Source: CAWATZ01 sp963784995 (lineage in GTDB: Bacteria; Planctomycetota; Planctomycetia; Gemmatales; Gemmataceae). From it: a stretch of DNA of 64,000 nucleotides. Within the stretch, counting starts at the first letter, position 1. Each line of letters begins with the position of its first letter. The notes under the pieces are model-generated. The model saw nothing but the letters and a program-made list of their open reading frames with translations, had not been told where the DNA came from and did not search any database. A program made the translations under genes and the position numbers. The stretch covers positions 124,001 through 188,000 of the forward strand of contig CAWATZ010000016.1 of assembly GCA_963784995.1 (NCBI GenBank). The letters are read 5' to 3'. Positions 51,213 through 58,814 of the stretch are shown here, piece after piece.

Positions 51213-53282
51213 TCACAGCCGTAACGACCAGCGGCGGAGGGTGCCATCGGCGCTGCCGGAATAGCCGATGGTGCTGTCCGGGTTGAAGACCACGGCCCGG
51301 ACCTTGTCGGCGTGGCCCTCGTGGCGCTCCAGTTCCTTGCCGTCCTCGGCCCGCCACAGCCGGACCGTCCGGTCGCTGCCGCCGGTGAGCAGAAACTGGC
51401 CGTCGGCCGAGAAGGCCAGGCACAGCACCAGGCCCTCATGGCCGACCAGCGTGAGGGAGGTGCCGTCCGCCTCGCGAATCCGCACGCCGCTGCCGGCCAG
51501 GGCCAGACGGCGGCTGGGACCCCCGAAGGCCACCGCGGCTACCGGGCCGAAGTGGCTGCTCAGGGTCTTTTTCACCTCGCCGGTCTTGAGGTTCCATAGC
51601 CGGACCGTGCCGTCGTCGCTGCCGGAAAGCAGTGCGTTGCCGGGCAGAAACGTGACCGAGCTGACTCGATCGGTGTGGCCGACCAGACTCAGGGAGGGAG
51701 AGCCCGGCTGATCCACGGCCCAGACGCGAATGGTCCGGTCGTCGCCGGCGGCGGCCACCCGCCGGCCGTCCGCGGTGACCGCGACGCAGCGCAGCGGGGC
51801 GGTCGCGCCGCGCAGCCGGCGGACCACTCGGCCGGTGCCCAGGTCCCACAATTGCACGACACAATCCTTGGGGCCCTCGGGCAAGGAACAGCAAGCCGCC
51901 CACTTCGCCTTCGCGGTCAGGCACACCTGCTCGACGGGGCCGACGCGGTCCGCGACCAGGCGCTTTTCGTGGAGCCGGGGCACTTCCCACAACCGCAGCG
52001 TCCGATCGAGTCCCCCCGAGAGCAGCAGCTGGCCGTCGGCGCTGAGGGCCAGCGCTTGCACGCCGCCCTGGTGGGCCAGGACCTGGCTGGCCGTGGTCAG
52101 GGTCGAGGGCGCGTCGTCCGCCTGGGCCAGCTGCTCCAGCACTTCCCGCAATTCGGCCGGGGTCTGAAAGGTTTCGGGGGGAGGCGGAGGCGTGGTGCCG
52201 GCACGGAACACGGCGAGGGCCTCCGGATGGTGCAGCACCGCCAGGAGCTTTTCCTTCAGTTCCGCCGGCGTCTGGAAGCGGTCGGCCGGCGACCGGGCCA
52301 GCAGGGTCTGGACGACCCAGTCTACCCCCGGCGGCGCGTCGGGCCGCCGCTGCGTCAGCGAGGGCGGCGGCTCGGTCACTTGCCGGCGCAGCTTCAGCAT
52401 CATGTTGTCGCTGGGGAAGGGCACCTCGCCGGTCAGCAGAAAGAAAAAGGTGCAGCCCAGGCTGTACAGGTCGGAGCGGATGTCGGCCTGGCGCGAGTCC
52501 TCGGCCTGCTCCGGGGAGACGAAGTCCGGCGTGCCCAGGAACTCGCCGGCCAGCGTCAGCATGCTCCGCTCGCCACCCGCGGCCGCCGTCATCCGGGCCA
52601 GCCCCAGATCGAGGAGCTTGACCCGTACCGGCCCTCCTTTCGGTGTGCTCGGATCCAGGGGCGAGGGGGCGACCATCAGGTTGGCCGGCTTGATGTCGCG
52701 GTGGACCAGCCCCTGCTCGTGGGCATGCTGCAAACCCTCGGCCACTTGCATGACGTAGTCGCAGGCCTCGCTGACCGAAAGGGGCCCGGCCCGCTTGACC
52801 AGCCGGTGCAGGTCGATGCCGGGGACGTACTCCATCGCCAGGTAGGGGCGCGGGCCTTCGAGGTCGGTGCGGAAGACGGTGACGATGTTCGGGTGGGAGA
52901 GCCGGGCCGCCACCTGCACTTCCCGCTGGAAGCGCTTCAGAGCCTCGTTGTTGCCCAGCAGTTCCGGTGTGATGACCTTGAGGGCCACCAGCCGGTTGAG
53001 GGCCACGTCGTGGGCCTTGTAGATGACGCCCATGCCGCCCCGGTTCAGTTCCGCCAGGATCTCGAAGCCGGCCAGCACGACCCCGGGCGCCAGCAGTGCC
53101 TCGTTGCCCTCCTGCGTGCCTGCACGCAGGCGTGCAGGAGGGTTGGCCGGTCGAATCTCCAGCGTGGTCGCGGCGTTGATCGCGCACATCGGGCAGATCT
53201 CCCGCAAATCGTCGGGGAGGGGCTCGACCACCACCTGTTCCCAGGTGTGGCCCCGGGAACACGTCAAGCGCTGGATTGGCAT
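51213..53282 (-). CDS. Serine/threonine protein kinase with WD40 repeats
   Basis: 689 residues from ATG 53282 (ribosome binding site AAGGA). A zinc-ribbon-like start (LTCSRGHTWE ... CPMC) is followed by a translated palindrome and the kinase domain: GRGGMG-type loop LNRGGMGVIYKAHD, Lys in VALKVITPELL, catalytic loop HRDIKPANLMV, and DLG in place of DFG (LLDLGLARM). The GTPDFVSPEQAEDSRQADIRSDLYSLGCT segment follows. The second half (from about 390) has about seven WD40 repeats (GSDRTVRLWRAEDGKE type). There is no membrane helix. Such Hanks-type kinases are expanded in planctomycetes; substrate unknown. Confidence 0.88.
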   Translation of the reverse strand: MPIQRLTCSRGHTWEQVVVEPLPDDLREICPMCAINAATTLEIRPANPPARLRAGTQEGNEALLAPGVVLAGFEILAELNRGGMGVIYKAHDVALNRLVALKVITPELLGNNEALKRFQREVQVAARLSHPNIVTVFRTDLEGPRPYLAMEYVPGIDLHRLVKRAGPLSVSEACDYVMQVAEGLQHAHEQGLVHRDIKPANLMVAPSPLDPSTPKGGPVRVKLLDLGLARMTAAAGGERSMLTLAGEFLGTPDFVSPEQAEDSRQADIRSDLYSLGCTFFFLLTGEVPFPSDNMMLKLRRQVTEPPPSLTQRRPDAPPGVDWVVQTLLARSPADRFQTPAELKEKLLAVLHHPEALAVFRAGTTPPPPPETFQTPAELREVLEQLAQADDAPSTLTTASQVLAHQGGVQALALSADGQLLLSGGLDRTLRLWEVPRLHEKRLVADRVGPVEQVCLTAKAKWAACCSLPEGPKDCVVQLWDLGTGRVVRRLRGATAPLRCVAVTADGRRVAAAGDDRTIRVWAVDQPGSPSLSLVGHTDRVSSVTFLPGNALLSGSDDGTVRLWNLKTGEVKKTLSSHFGPVAAVAFGGPSRRLALAGSGVRIREADGTSLTLVGHEGLVLCLAFSADGQFLLTGGSDRTVRLWRAEDGKELERHEGHADKVRAVVFNPDSTIGYSGSADGTLRRWSLRL
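53111..53142. repeat. Palindrome with GCACGCAGGCGTGC core inside the WD40 kinase gene
   Basis: The core at 53122-53135 equals those at 26277 and 26494. Here it sits within a longer CCTGCGTGC palindromic stretch, read in frame in the linker before the kinase domain (residues about 45-55). Confidence 0.7.
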
Positions 53283-53364
53283 GGCGGAGTCCTTGAGTCT
53301 TTCCGTCATTATTCCGCACCGGCGCAGATGTTCCAACCTGTACAAAAATCAATGCAGCAACGGG

Positions 53365-53493
53365 CGACCCCTGCCGGCTTGCCCGGCAGGTGAAGGAGGT
53401 CGCTGGCTAGAAAAGAGGGAGAGAAACACGTTCTTCTGCCTTCTCTTCTAGCCAGCGACCTCCTTCACCTGCCGGGCAAGCCGGCAGGGGTCG
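53365..53493. repeat. Long inverted repeat, 48-bp arms
   Basis: Arms 53365-53412 and 53446-53493 are exact reverse complements around a 33-base loop. It lies just upstream of the WD40 kinase start and downstream of the ispH stop, both on the minus strand, so it could end the ispH transcript. Confidence 0.9.
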
Positions 53494-53517
53494 TGCAAGA
53501 TTTTCCGCTCCTTGTCT

Positions 53518-54366
53518 TCAGCGTGCCTCGATCCAGGACCGGACCTCGTTGATGACCGGGTCCGGCGTGGACGTTCCCGCCGTCAGGCCGACGACCCGGC
53601 AGCCGGTGAACCACTGCGGCTGCAGCTGGCTGGCGCTGGCCACCTGGTAGGCGGGCCGGCCCAGCTTCCGGGCCAGTTCGGTCAGCTTCCGGCTATTGTT
53701 GCTCTCCGGGCCGCCCACCACGATCACCACGTCGGTCTCGGCCGCCAGCTTGTGCAGGGCTTCTTGGCGGTCCTTGGTCGGCTGGCACACGGTGTCGAGG
53801 AAGCGGACGTTGGCCTGGGGATACCGCTGCTTGAGGGCTGCGACCAGGTGTTCGACGCGCTCCAGCGGCTGCGTGGTCTGAGAGACCACGCCGAGACGGG
53901 CCTGGGGGTTCGCTTGCAGCCGGGCCGCCAGCTGTTCCAGGTCGGCTTCCTTTTCGATGATGGTGTACTCGTCCAGGTCGCCGACCAGGCCGCGCACCTC
54001 GACGTGATTGGGCTGGCCGATCACAACGGGGTGCCGGCCTTCCTGCACCAGACGCAGCACGGCCAGGTGGACCCGGCGGACCAGCGGACAGGTGGCGTCG
54101 TGGACTTCCAGGCCCAGCTGGGTCAGCTGGTGGCGGACGCGGTCGGAAGTGCCGTGGGCGGTGACCAGGACCCGGTCGGTCTGGACCTGCTCAACATTCC
54201 GGACACGCTGAGCGCCGGCGGCGTCGAGCTGAGCGACCACGTCGGGGTTGTGGACCAGGTCGCCCAGGATGCTCACGCCGCCCTGGCGGGTCAGGGTCAG
54301 GGCCAGGTCGATGGCATCGCGGACGCCGAAGCACATCCCCAGATGCTCGGCCATGCGCACTTCCAT
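53518..54366 (-). CDS. ispH: 4-hydroxy-3-methylbut-2-enyl diphosphate reductase (IspH)
   Basis: 282 residues. The three iron-sulfur ligands are present: Cys12 (HLGMCFGVRDAI), Cys93 (HDATCPLVRRVH) and Cys194 (LDTVCQPTKDRQ). The conserved His positions in ILGDLVHNPDVV and VTAHGTSDRV, the QPNHVEV region, and the C-terminal TAGTSTPDPVINEV are also seen. Family knowledge: it performs the last step of the MEP isoprenoid pathway, producing IPP and DMAPP. No other MEP gene is in the window. Confidence 0.95.
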   Translation of the reverse strand: MEVRMAEHLGMCFGVRDAIDLALTLTRQGGVSILGDLVHNPDVVAQLDAAGAQRVRNVEQVQTDRVLVTAHGTSDRVRHQLTQLGLEVHDATCPLVRRVHLAVLRLVQEGRHPVVIGQPNHVEVRGLVGDLDEYTIIEKEADLEQLAARLQANPQARLGVVSQTTQPLERVEHLVAALKQRYPQANVRFLDTVCQPTKDRQEALHKLAAETDVVIVVGGPESNNSRKLTELARKLGRPAYQVASASQLQPQWFTGCRVVGLTAGTSTPDPVINEVRSWIEAR

Positions 54367-54391
54367 GATCGATCACCTCATTTCTGTTCGG

Positions 54392-54447
54392 GTTAGCCCA
54401 ACGCGCCAGCGAGGGACAGAAACCCCTCGCTGGCGCGTCGGGCTAAC
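54392..54447. repeat. Inverted repeat, about 24-bp arms, near the ispH start
   Basis: GTTAGCCCAACGCGCCAGCG at 54392 onward is matched by its reverse complement ending at 54447, with one mismatch and a short loop. It lies in the region upstream of ispH and downstream of the winged-helix regulator gene. Confidence 0.85.
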
Positions 54448-54486
54448 ATTCAACCGTCGATTCCGGCGACGGCATAACGGGCGGAA

Positions 54487-54810
54487 TCACGCGGAGGCCT
54501 GGCCTCGTCCCTGGCGGATCAGCGCTTCCAGGTGATCGAGGTAGGTGGCCAGGGCCAACCGGCCGGCGTCGGTCAGCCGGCAGCGCGTCTGCGGACGCCG
54601 GCCGACAAACTGCTTGTCGATGGCCACGTAGCCCTTCTCCTCCAGCTTTTGCAGATGGACGCTCAGGTTGCCGACAGTCATTTCCAGAGTGTCGCGCAGA
54701 TCGGTGAAGGTCAGCTCAGGAGCGGCGGCCAGCACCGAGACAATGGCCAGTCGGCCGCGCTCGTGCAGCAACGGGTCCAGCTCATCGACCAGTCGCTTGA
54801 CGGGATTCAT
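54487..54810 (-). CDS. Winged-helix transcriptional regulator
   Basis: 107 residues from ATG 54810 (MNPVKRLVDELDPLLHERGR). The ArsR/PadR-like winged helix is clear: LAIVSVLAAAPELTFTDLRDTLEMTVGNLSVHLQKLEEKGYVAIDKQFVGRRPQTRCRLTDAGR, the last part being the wing. There are no metal-binding Cys residues. It resembles the HTH_34-type regulators that control adjacent membrane proteins. The upstream membrane-protein gene is co-directional and ends 30 bases before it, so the two form an operon. Confidence 0.85.
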   Translation of the reverse strand: MNPVKRLVDELDPLLHERGRLAIVSVLAAAPELTFTDLRDTLEMTVGNLSVHLQKLEEKGYVAIDKQFVGRRPQTRCRLTDAGRLALATYLDHLEALIRQGRGQASA

Positions 54811-54840
54811 GGCAAGCTCTCTCAAGAAGTCAGGACTGGA

Positions 54841-55449
54841 TCAGGCGACCACGCGATGCAACCGGGGATGGGCCTCGCTGCGCTCGGCCAGGAGCAGGAG
54901 CGTTCCCAGTCCCACGTGGCCCAGCCCGAAAACCAGGCCCATCATCAGGATCGACCAGTGCGGCCCCAGGTACAGCGTCAGGGCCCCCAGGGGCAGCATG
55001 GCCGTGCCCAGCAAGCGAATGCAGCGCGGGGCGTAGGCCCGGGTCGCCAGCGCCCCCTGGCCGTAGCAGAGCATCCAGACGCCCGGCAGCAGCAGGTGCC
55101 TGTCCAGGGAGAAAAACAGCCCGGTCAGGCTCGCCGCCGAGAAAACGCCCGGCAGCAGCGCCATCAGCACCATTCGGGTCGGTCTCGACCAGACGCGCTC
55201 GCCGCACTCCCGGCCGCGCACCACCGTGCCCACCGTGGTCGCCAGCAGGGCGGCCGCGAACACCAGGCCCCAGACCACGCCGAACTGCTCCGGGTTGGCC
55301 GGGTCCAGGAACAGGAAGACCAGCGCGCCCAGCCCCGCCATGCACCCCGACGCCAGGGCGGCTCCGCCCGCCAGCAAGCGGTACTGCGTCGTACGCTCCA
55401 TTAACGTCCGGATCACTTCCAGCGTTTCCGTAGCTCGCTTCACGTCCAT
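54841..55449 (-). CDS. Six-helix membrane protein paired with the winged-helix regulator
   Basis: 202 residues from ATG 55449 (GAGGGCGG upstream). After a short cytoplasmic helix (VKRATETLEVIRTLMERTTQY) come about six membrane helices in pairs (LLAGGAALASGCMAGLGALVFLF to MMGLVFGLGHVGLGTLLLL). No catalytic motif. This two-gene unit of membrane protein plus small wHTH regulator is common in planctomycetes and acidobacteria. It is likely autoregulated through the palindrome at 55471-55485. Confidence 0.7.
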   Translation of the reverse strand: MDVKRATETLEVIRTLMERTTQYRLLAGGAALASGCMAGLGALVFLFLDPANPEQFGVVWGLVFAAALLATTVGTVVRGRECGERVWSRPTRMVLMALLPGVFSAASLTGLFFSLDRHLLLPGVWMLCYGQGALATRAYAPRCIRLLGTAMLPLGALTLYLGPHWSILMMGLVFGLGHVGLGTLLLLAERSEAHPRLHRVVA

Positions 55450-55470
55450 TGGCCGCCCTCTTACAAATCG

Positions 55471-55485
55471 GTTTGTTGTGCAAAC
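55471..55485. promoter_or_regulatory. Candidate operator GTTTG-N5-CAAAC
   Basis: A 5-5-5 palindrome, GTTTGTTGTGCAAAC, 22 bases upstream of the membrane-protein start. The surrounding AT-rich stretch (55465-55500) would be the promoter. The palindrome is a plausible site for the winged-helix regulator of the same operon; this is inferred from position and symmetry. Confidence 0.4.
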
Positions 55486-55554
55486 TACTTTAGAATTCCC
55501 GGAAGGACCTGTCAAGCGGGCTTTGCACAATTCGGCTTCTGGAATCCTGATTCT

Positions 55555-55625
55555 TTGTACAGATGGAAGCGGCTGAACGTGGTGATTGCGCTTTGGGAGC
55601 CGAAGAGTTTGCCGCGCACCTCGTT
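55555..55625 (-). pseudogene. Decayed fragment of a kinase TPR region
   Basis: About 70 bases strongly resemble 56820-56880 within the adjacent kinase gene; on the minus strand both read KLFGSQSAIT followed by SRFHL. No surrounding kinase sequence remains. It looks like the residue of a partial duplication of the downstream kinase gene. Confidence 0.6.
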
Positions 55626-55693
55626 GCGGGCCTGTCGGGGTTCGTCGGAAGTTCCAAATGCCAACGCCGATTCCCAGTCAAGCAACGCAAACG

Positions 55694-58600
55694 CTACCTG
55701 GGGGCTTTCATCTTCTTCAAAAGCTCCTGATAGTCAGGCGATTCCCGAAGTGGGGCGTAGGTGGCCTCGGTCCGCACCGAGTTCAGATCGAAGCGCCCGG
55801 TGGTGGCGGCGTGTTCGAGCATCAGCACCGCCGTCCTGGTTTTGCCGGCGCGGGCCAGTTTCGCGGCGGCCTCGGGCAAGGCATGGCTGGCGATGATGTC
55901 CCATTTCGGGTGCGGCTTGCGGGCGAGCAAATCGAGAAAGACCCTTTCAAGTTCCTCGAGCTTGTCCTGACGGGCCAGGGACCAGAGAAGATAGTTGAGC
56001 GGGTGAGTGTCCATATAGTTGCCCAGGCCGAACACCTTTTCCCGGACGCCCCGGGCTTCGCGGGCCATGACCTCGATCGCGGCGTAATCCGGGTTGGGGT
56101 CGTGGTAGATCAGCGCGTGGCAGTACCAGATCTCCAGGGTCGCCATCTGCCAGGGCTCTGCATCATACTTCCTGGCCTGGTCGTAGGCGGCACGGGCATA
56201 GTGCACGGCCCTGGCGGACAGCTCTTTGTGGCGTTGCGGATCGCTGTGGGGCGAGGTGCGAGCCAGCGAGCCGCGCACAATAGAGCGGCTGAGATTGTAA
56301 TAAATGTCGGCCAGGCCGAGGGCATCTCCGCCGTAGGCGCTGCGATAGGTCGTTTCGAGATCGACGTACTTCTTCTCAGCCTCCTCATGGAGACCGTTCT
56401 CGAAGAGGAGGCCGGCGTACTCGCGGTCGATGACGATGTAGAGATAGTGCCGCTTGCCGACCGCTTTCTCAAGGGCCTCCAGGAACAGGCGATATTCCTT
56501 CTCCGCCTGGGAGGTCTGGCTCAGCGCCTGCAACCGCTTGGCGTTGATGAACTGCAGGATCAGCGCCCCCATCTGCTTGTTCGTGATCTGTTTCGCGGCC
56601 TGCTGCAATTCCACACAGCACGCCAGGTACTTCACAAGGTCGCCGTTCTGGTTATGAGACCTGGCGAGAATGAGCAAGGTGACGCAGAACTCCAGAGCGT
56701 CCTTGCCGATCTGGGTTGACTTTTTCTCCCCGGCCAACCTCAGCTGCGTACGCTGGAAGTCCGCGACCTCGACCAGCAAACGCTCGCCCTCGGCCCCCCC
56801 AAGGTGTTGGAGCGCGTAGCCGAGATGGAAGCGGCTGGACATGGTGATTGCGCTTTGAGAGCCGAAGAGTTTGCTGCGCAGCTCGAGGGCGGCGGCGAAA
56901 AACTCCTTGCTCTTGCGGAAATTCCCCTTGATGAGGTGCAAAAAGCCAGCGTTGTGCAAGCTGGTGGCCAGGTCGGCCTGGACCGCTGGCAGATCCTGGT
57001 GCTTTTTCCGCAGTTCGAGGGCCTCGAGGACGAACGGTTCCGCCTTGGCCACGTGCCCCCAGATCATGAACACGTGCCCGACCTTGTCCAGAAGCGTGGC
57101 GCGCACCAGCGGCTTGTCCTTGAGGACGTTCGGATCGGCGAGTCGTTTGGCGCCGCGCTCGACGATGTCCAGGGCCGTCGGGTTCGTATTGGGCTGTTCG
57201 CCGAAGGTCCGCTCGCTCAGGATGAACGGATCTGCTTCCTCGAAAAGACCGCCCAGGAAGCTGGCCACTTCCCGCGCCCCGGCAGCCTCCTCTTCCGCCT
57301 CTTTCTTGGCCGCCAGGGCGTCGCGGCCGTGCTTTTCCGTCTCGCGCATGGCCTTCTCGGCGATCACCCGGCGCTCTTCGGCCAGCTCGCTGGCGGTCAC
57401 GGCGACCTGCCGCTGGCTCTCGGCGGTACGCCACTCCCAGAAGACGCCGGCAAGCCCCAGCGCCATCACGACCACAACGGCTGTCACGCCCGGATGACGC
57501 CGACACCAGCGGACGGCGCGGCCGAACACGCTCGGCGGCCTGGCCAGAATCGGCTCGTTGTTCTGCCAGCGGCGCAGGTCTTCCGCCAGGCCTGCGGCGC
57601 TGGGATAGCGCTGGGCCGGCTTTTTCTCCAGGCACTTCAGGCAAATGACCTCCAGATCGCGCGGGATCGCCTGGTTCAACAGCCGCGGCGGCACGGGCTC
57701 CTGGTGGATGACCTGCTGAACCGTCTCCAGGAGCGTGGCTCCCTTGAAGGGAGGCCTGCCCGTCAACACCTCGTAGAGGATGACACCCAGCGCATAGGTG
57801 TCGGCCGGCGGACCGACGGCCTTGCTGTTGCCGTCCATCTGCTCCGGGGCCGCATAGCTGGGAGTGCCCAGAAGCATTCGGCTCTCGGTCTGTCCTCGAT
57901 CGCTCTCCAGCATCTTGGCCAGTCCGAAGTCCGTGATCTTGGGGACGATGTTGGCGAGCGGCGCGGCGTAAGCCCGCCGGTCTGGGGTGTCGCCCACCGG
58001 CGGGCTGACGCCGCGCCGCTCGCCGGAGTACATCAGCAGCACGTTACCCGGCTTGAGGTCGCGGTGGACGACCCCTTCGACGTGTGCCACGTCGATGGCA
58101 CGGGCCAGGGTCTCGATGAGCGCGGCCGCCTCGCCCGCGGACCAGGGTTGACCATCCAGCCGGTCCGCCAGACTGCCTCCCTCGACCCACTCCAGAGCCA
58201 GGAAAGGCCGGCCTTCGTAGCTGCCGATCTCGTAGACCTGCACAATGTTGGGATGCTGCACCCGCGCCGCCAGTTCTGCCTCCAGCCGGAAGCGCAGCTC
58301 CTGGGTGGGGGACGCAAACTCGCCCGCCAGCACCATCTTCAGGGCGGCCAGCCGGCGCAGGCCCCGGTGCCTCGCCTTGTACACCACCCCCATGCCGCCC
58401 CGCCCGACCTCGGCGAGGATGTCGTAGTCCCCAACCTGCCGGGGGGCGGGGAGAATCACCGGCACGGCTTCCGGGTCGTGTGTTCGTGTGGCCGAGCTGT
58501 CCTCTTGCGAGCGGCGCAAGGCGCGCACTGCCGGGCGGCGCTGGGCCGGGGTGACCAGTTCTTTTTCTCGGGTGGCAGCGCCTTGCTGGAGTCGCGCCAC

Positions 58601-58759
58601 CAGCTGATCGTCGGAGGCCAGTTGATCGATGCGGCGGCAACACGCCGGACAGTCGCCGAGGTGGGCGGAGACCTGGGATAGTTCCGCCTCGGAGAGCTGG
58701 CCCAGGGACAGCGCACGCAGCGCTTCGTCATCTGGATGGTTCAACGGGGTCTCGGTCAT
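55694..58759 (-). CDS. Serine/threonine protein kinase with zinc-finger-like start and TPR tail
   Basis: 1021 residues from ATG 58759. Residues 1-60 resemble an anti-sigma zinc finger (SAHLGDCPACCRRIDQL). The kinase spans about 112-380: EVGRGGMGVVYKA, AALKMVLAGEF, HRDLKPGNVLL, ITDFGLAKM, GTPSYAAPEQ. About 28 extra residues (244-272), starting YSGERRGVSPPV, separate the catalytic loop from DFG and are encoded by a palindromic element. One membrane helix (VTAVVVVMALGLAGVFWEW) leads to a coiled coil and then TPR-like repeats. It lies downstream of the second kinase and the ECF factor on the same strand. Confidence 0.88.
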   Translation of the reverse strand: MTETPLNHPDDEALRALSLGQLSEAELSQVSAHLGDCPACCRRIDQLASDDQLVARLQQGAATREKELVTPAQRRPAVRALRRSQEDSSATRTHDPEAVPVILPAPRQVGDYDILAEVGRGGMGVVYKARHRGLRRLAALKMVLAGEFASPTQELRFRLEAELAARVQHPNIVQVYEIGSYEGRPFLALEWVEGGSLADRLDGQPWSAGEAAALIETLARAIDVAHVEGVVHRDLKPGNVLLMYSGERRGVSPPVGDTPDRRAYAAPLANIVPKITDFGLAKMLESDRGQTESRMLLGTPSYAAPEQMDGNSKAVGPPADTYALGVILYEVLTGRPPFKGATLLETVQQVIHQEPVPPRLLNQAIPRDLEVICLKCLEKKPAQRYPSAAGLAEDLRRWQNNEPILARPPSVFGRAVRWCRRHPGVTAVVVVMALGLAGVFWEWRTAESQRQVAVTASELAEERRVIAEKAMRETEKHGRDALAAKKEAEEEAAGAREVASFLGGLFEEADPFILSERTFGEQPNTNPTALDIVERGAKRLADPNVLKDKPLVRATLLDKVGHVFMIWGHVAKAEPFVLEALELRKKHQDLPAVQADLATSLHNAGFLHLIKGNFRKSKEFFAAALELRSKLFGSQSAITMSSRFHLGYALQHLGGAEGERLLVEVADFQRTQLRLAGEKKSTQIGKDALEFCVTLLILARSHNQNGDLVKYLACCVELQQAAKQITNKQMGALILQFINAKRLQALSQTSQAEKEYRLFLEALEKAVGKRHYLYIVIDREYAGLLFENGLHEEAEKKYVDLETTYRSAYGGDALGLADIYYNLSRSIVRGSLARTSPHSDPQRHKELSARAVHYARAAYDQARKYDAEPWQMATLEIWYCHALIYHDPNPDYAAIEVMAREARGVREKVFGLGNYMDTHPLNYLLWSLARQDKLEELERVFLDLLARKPHPKWDIIASHALPEAAAKLARAGKTRTAVLMLEHAATTGRFDLNSVRTEATYAPLRESPDYQELLKKMKAPR
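57953..58024. repeat. Palindromic element translated inside a kinase catalytic domain
   Basis: Arms 57953-57981 and 57996-58024 (29 bp, one mismatch). It occupies the turn between the HRDLKPGN catalytic loop and the DFG motif. The right arm is identical to 32071-32099; the family also includes 49125-49216. Confidence 0.92.
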
Positions 58760-58814
58760 GACAAGCCTGTCGGAGTTCGTCGGACCTACCAAACAGAAGT
58801 AGCGATTTCTCGGT

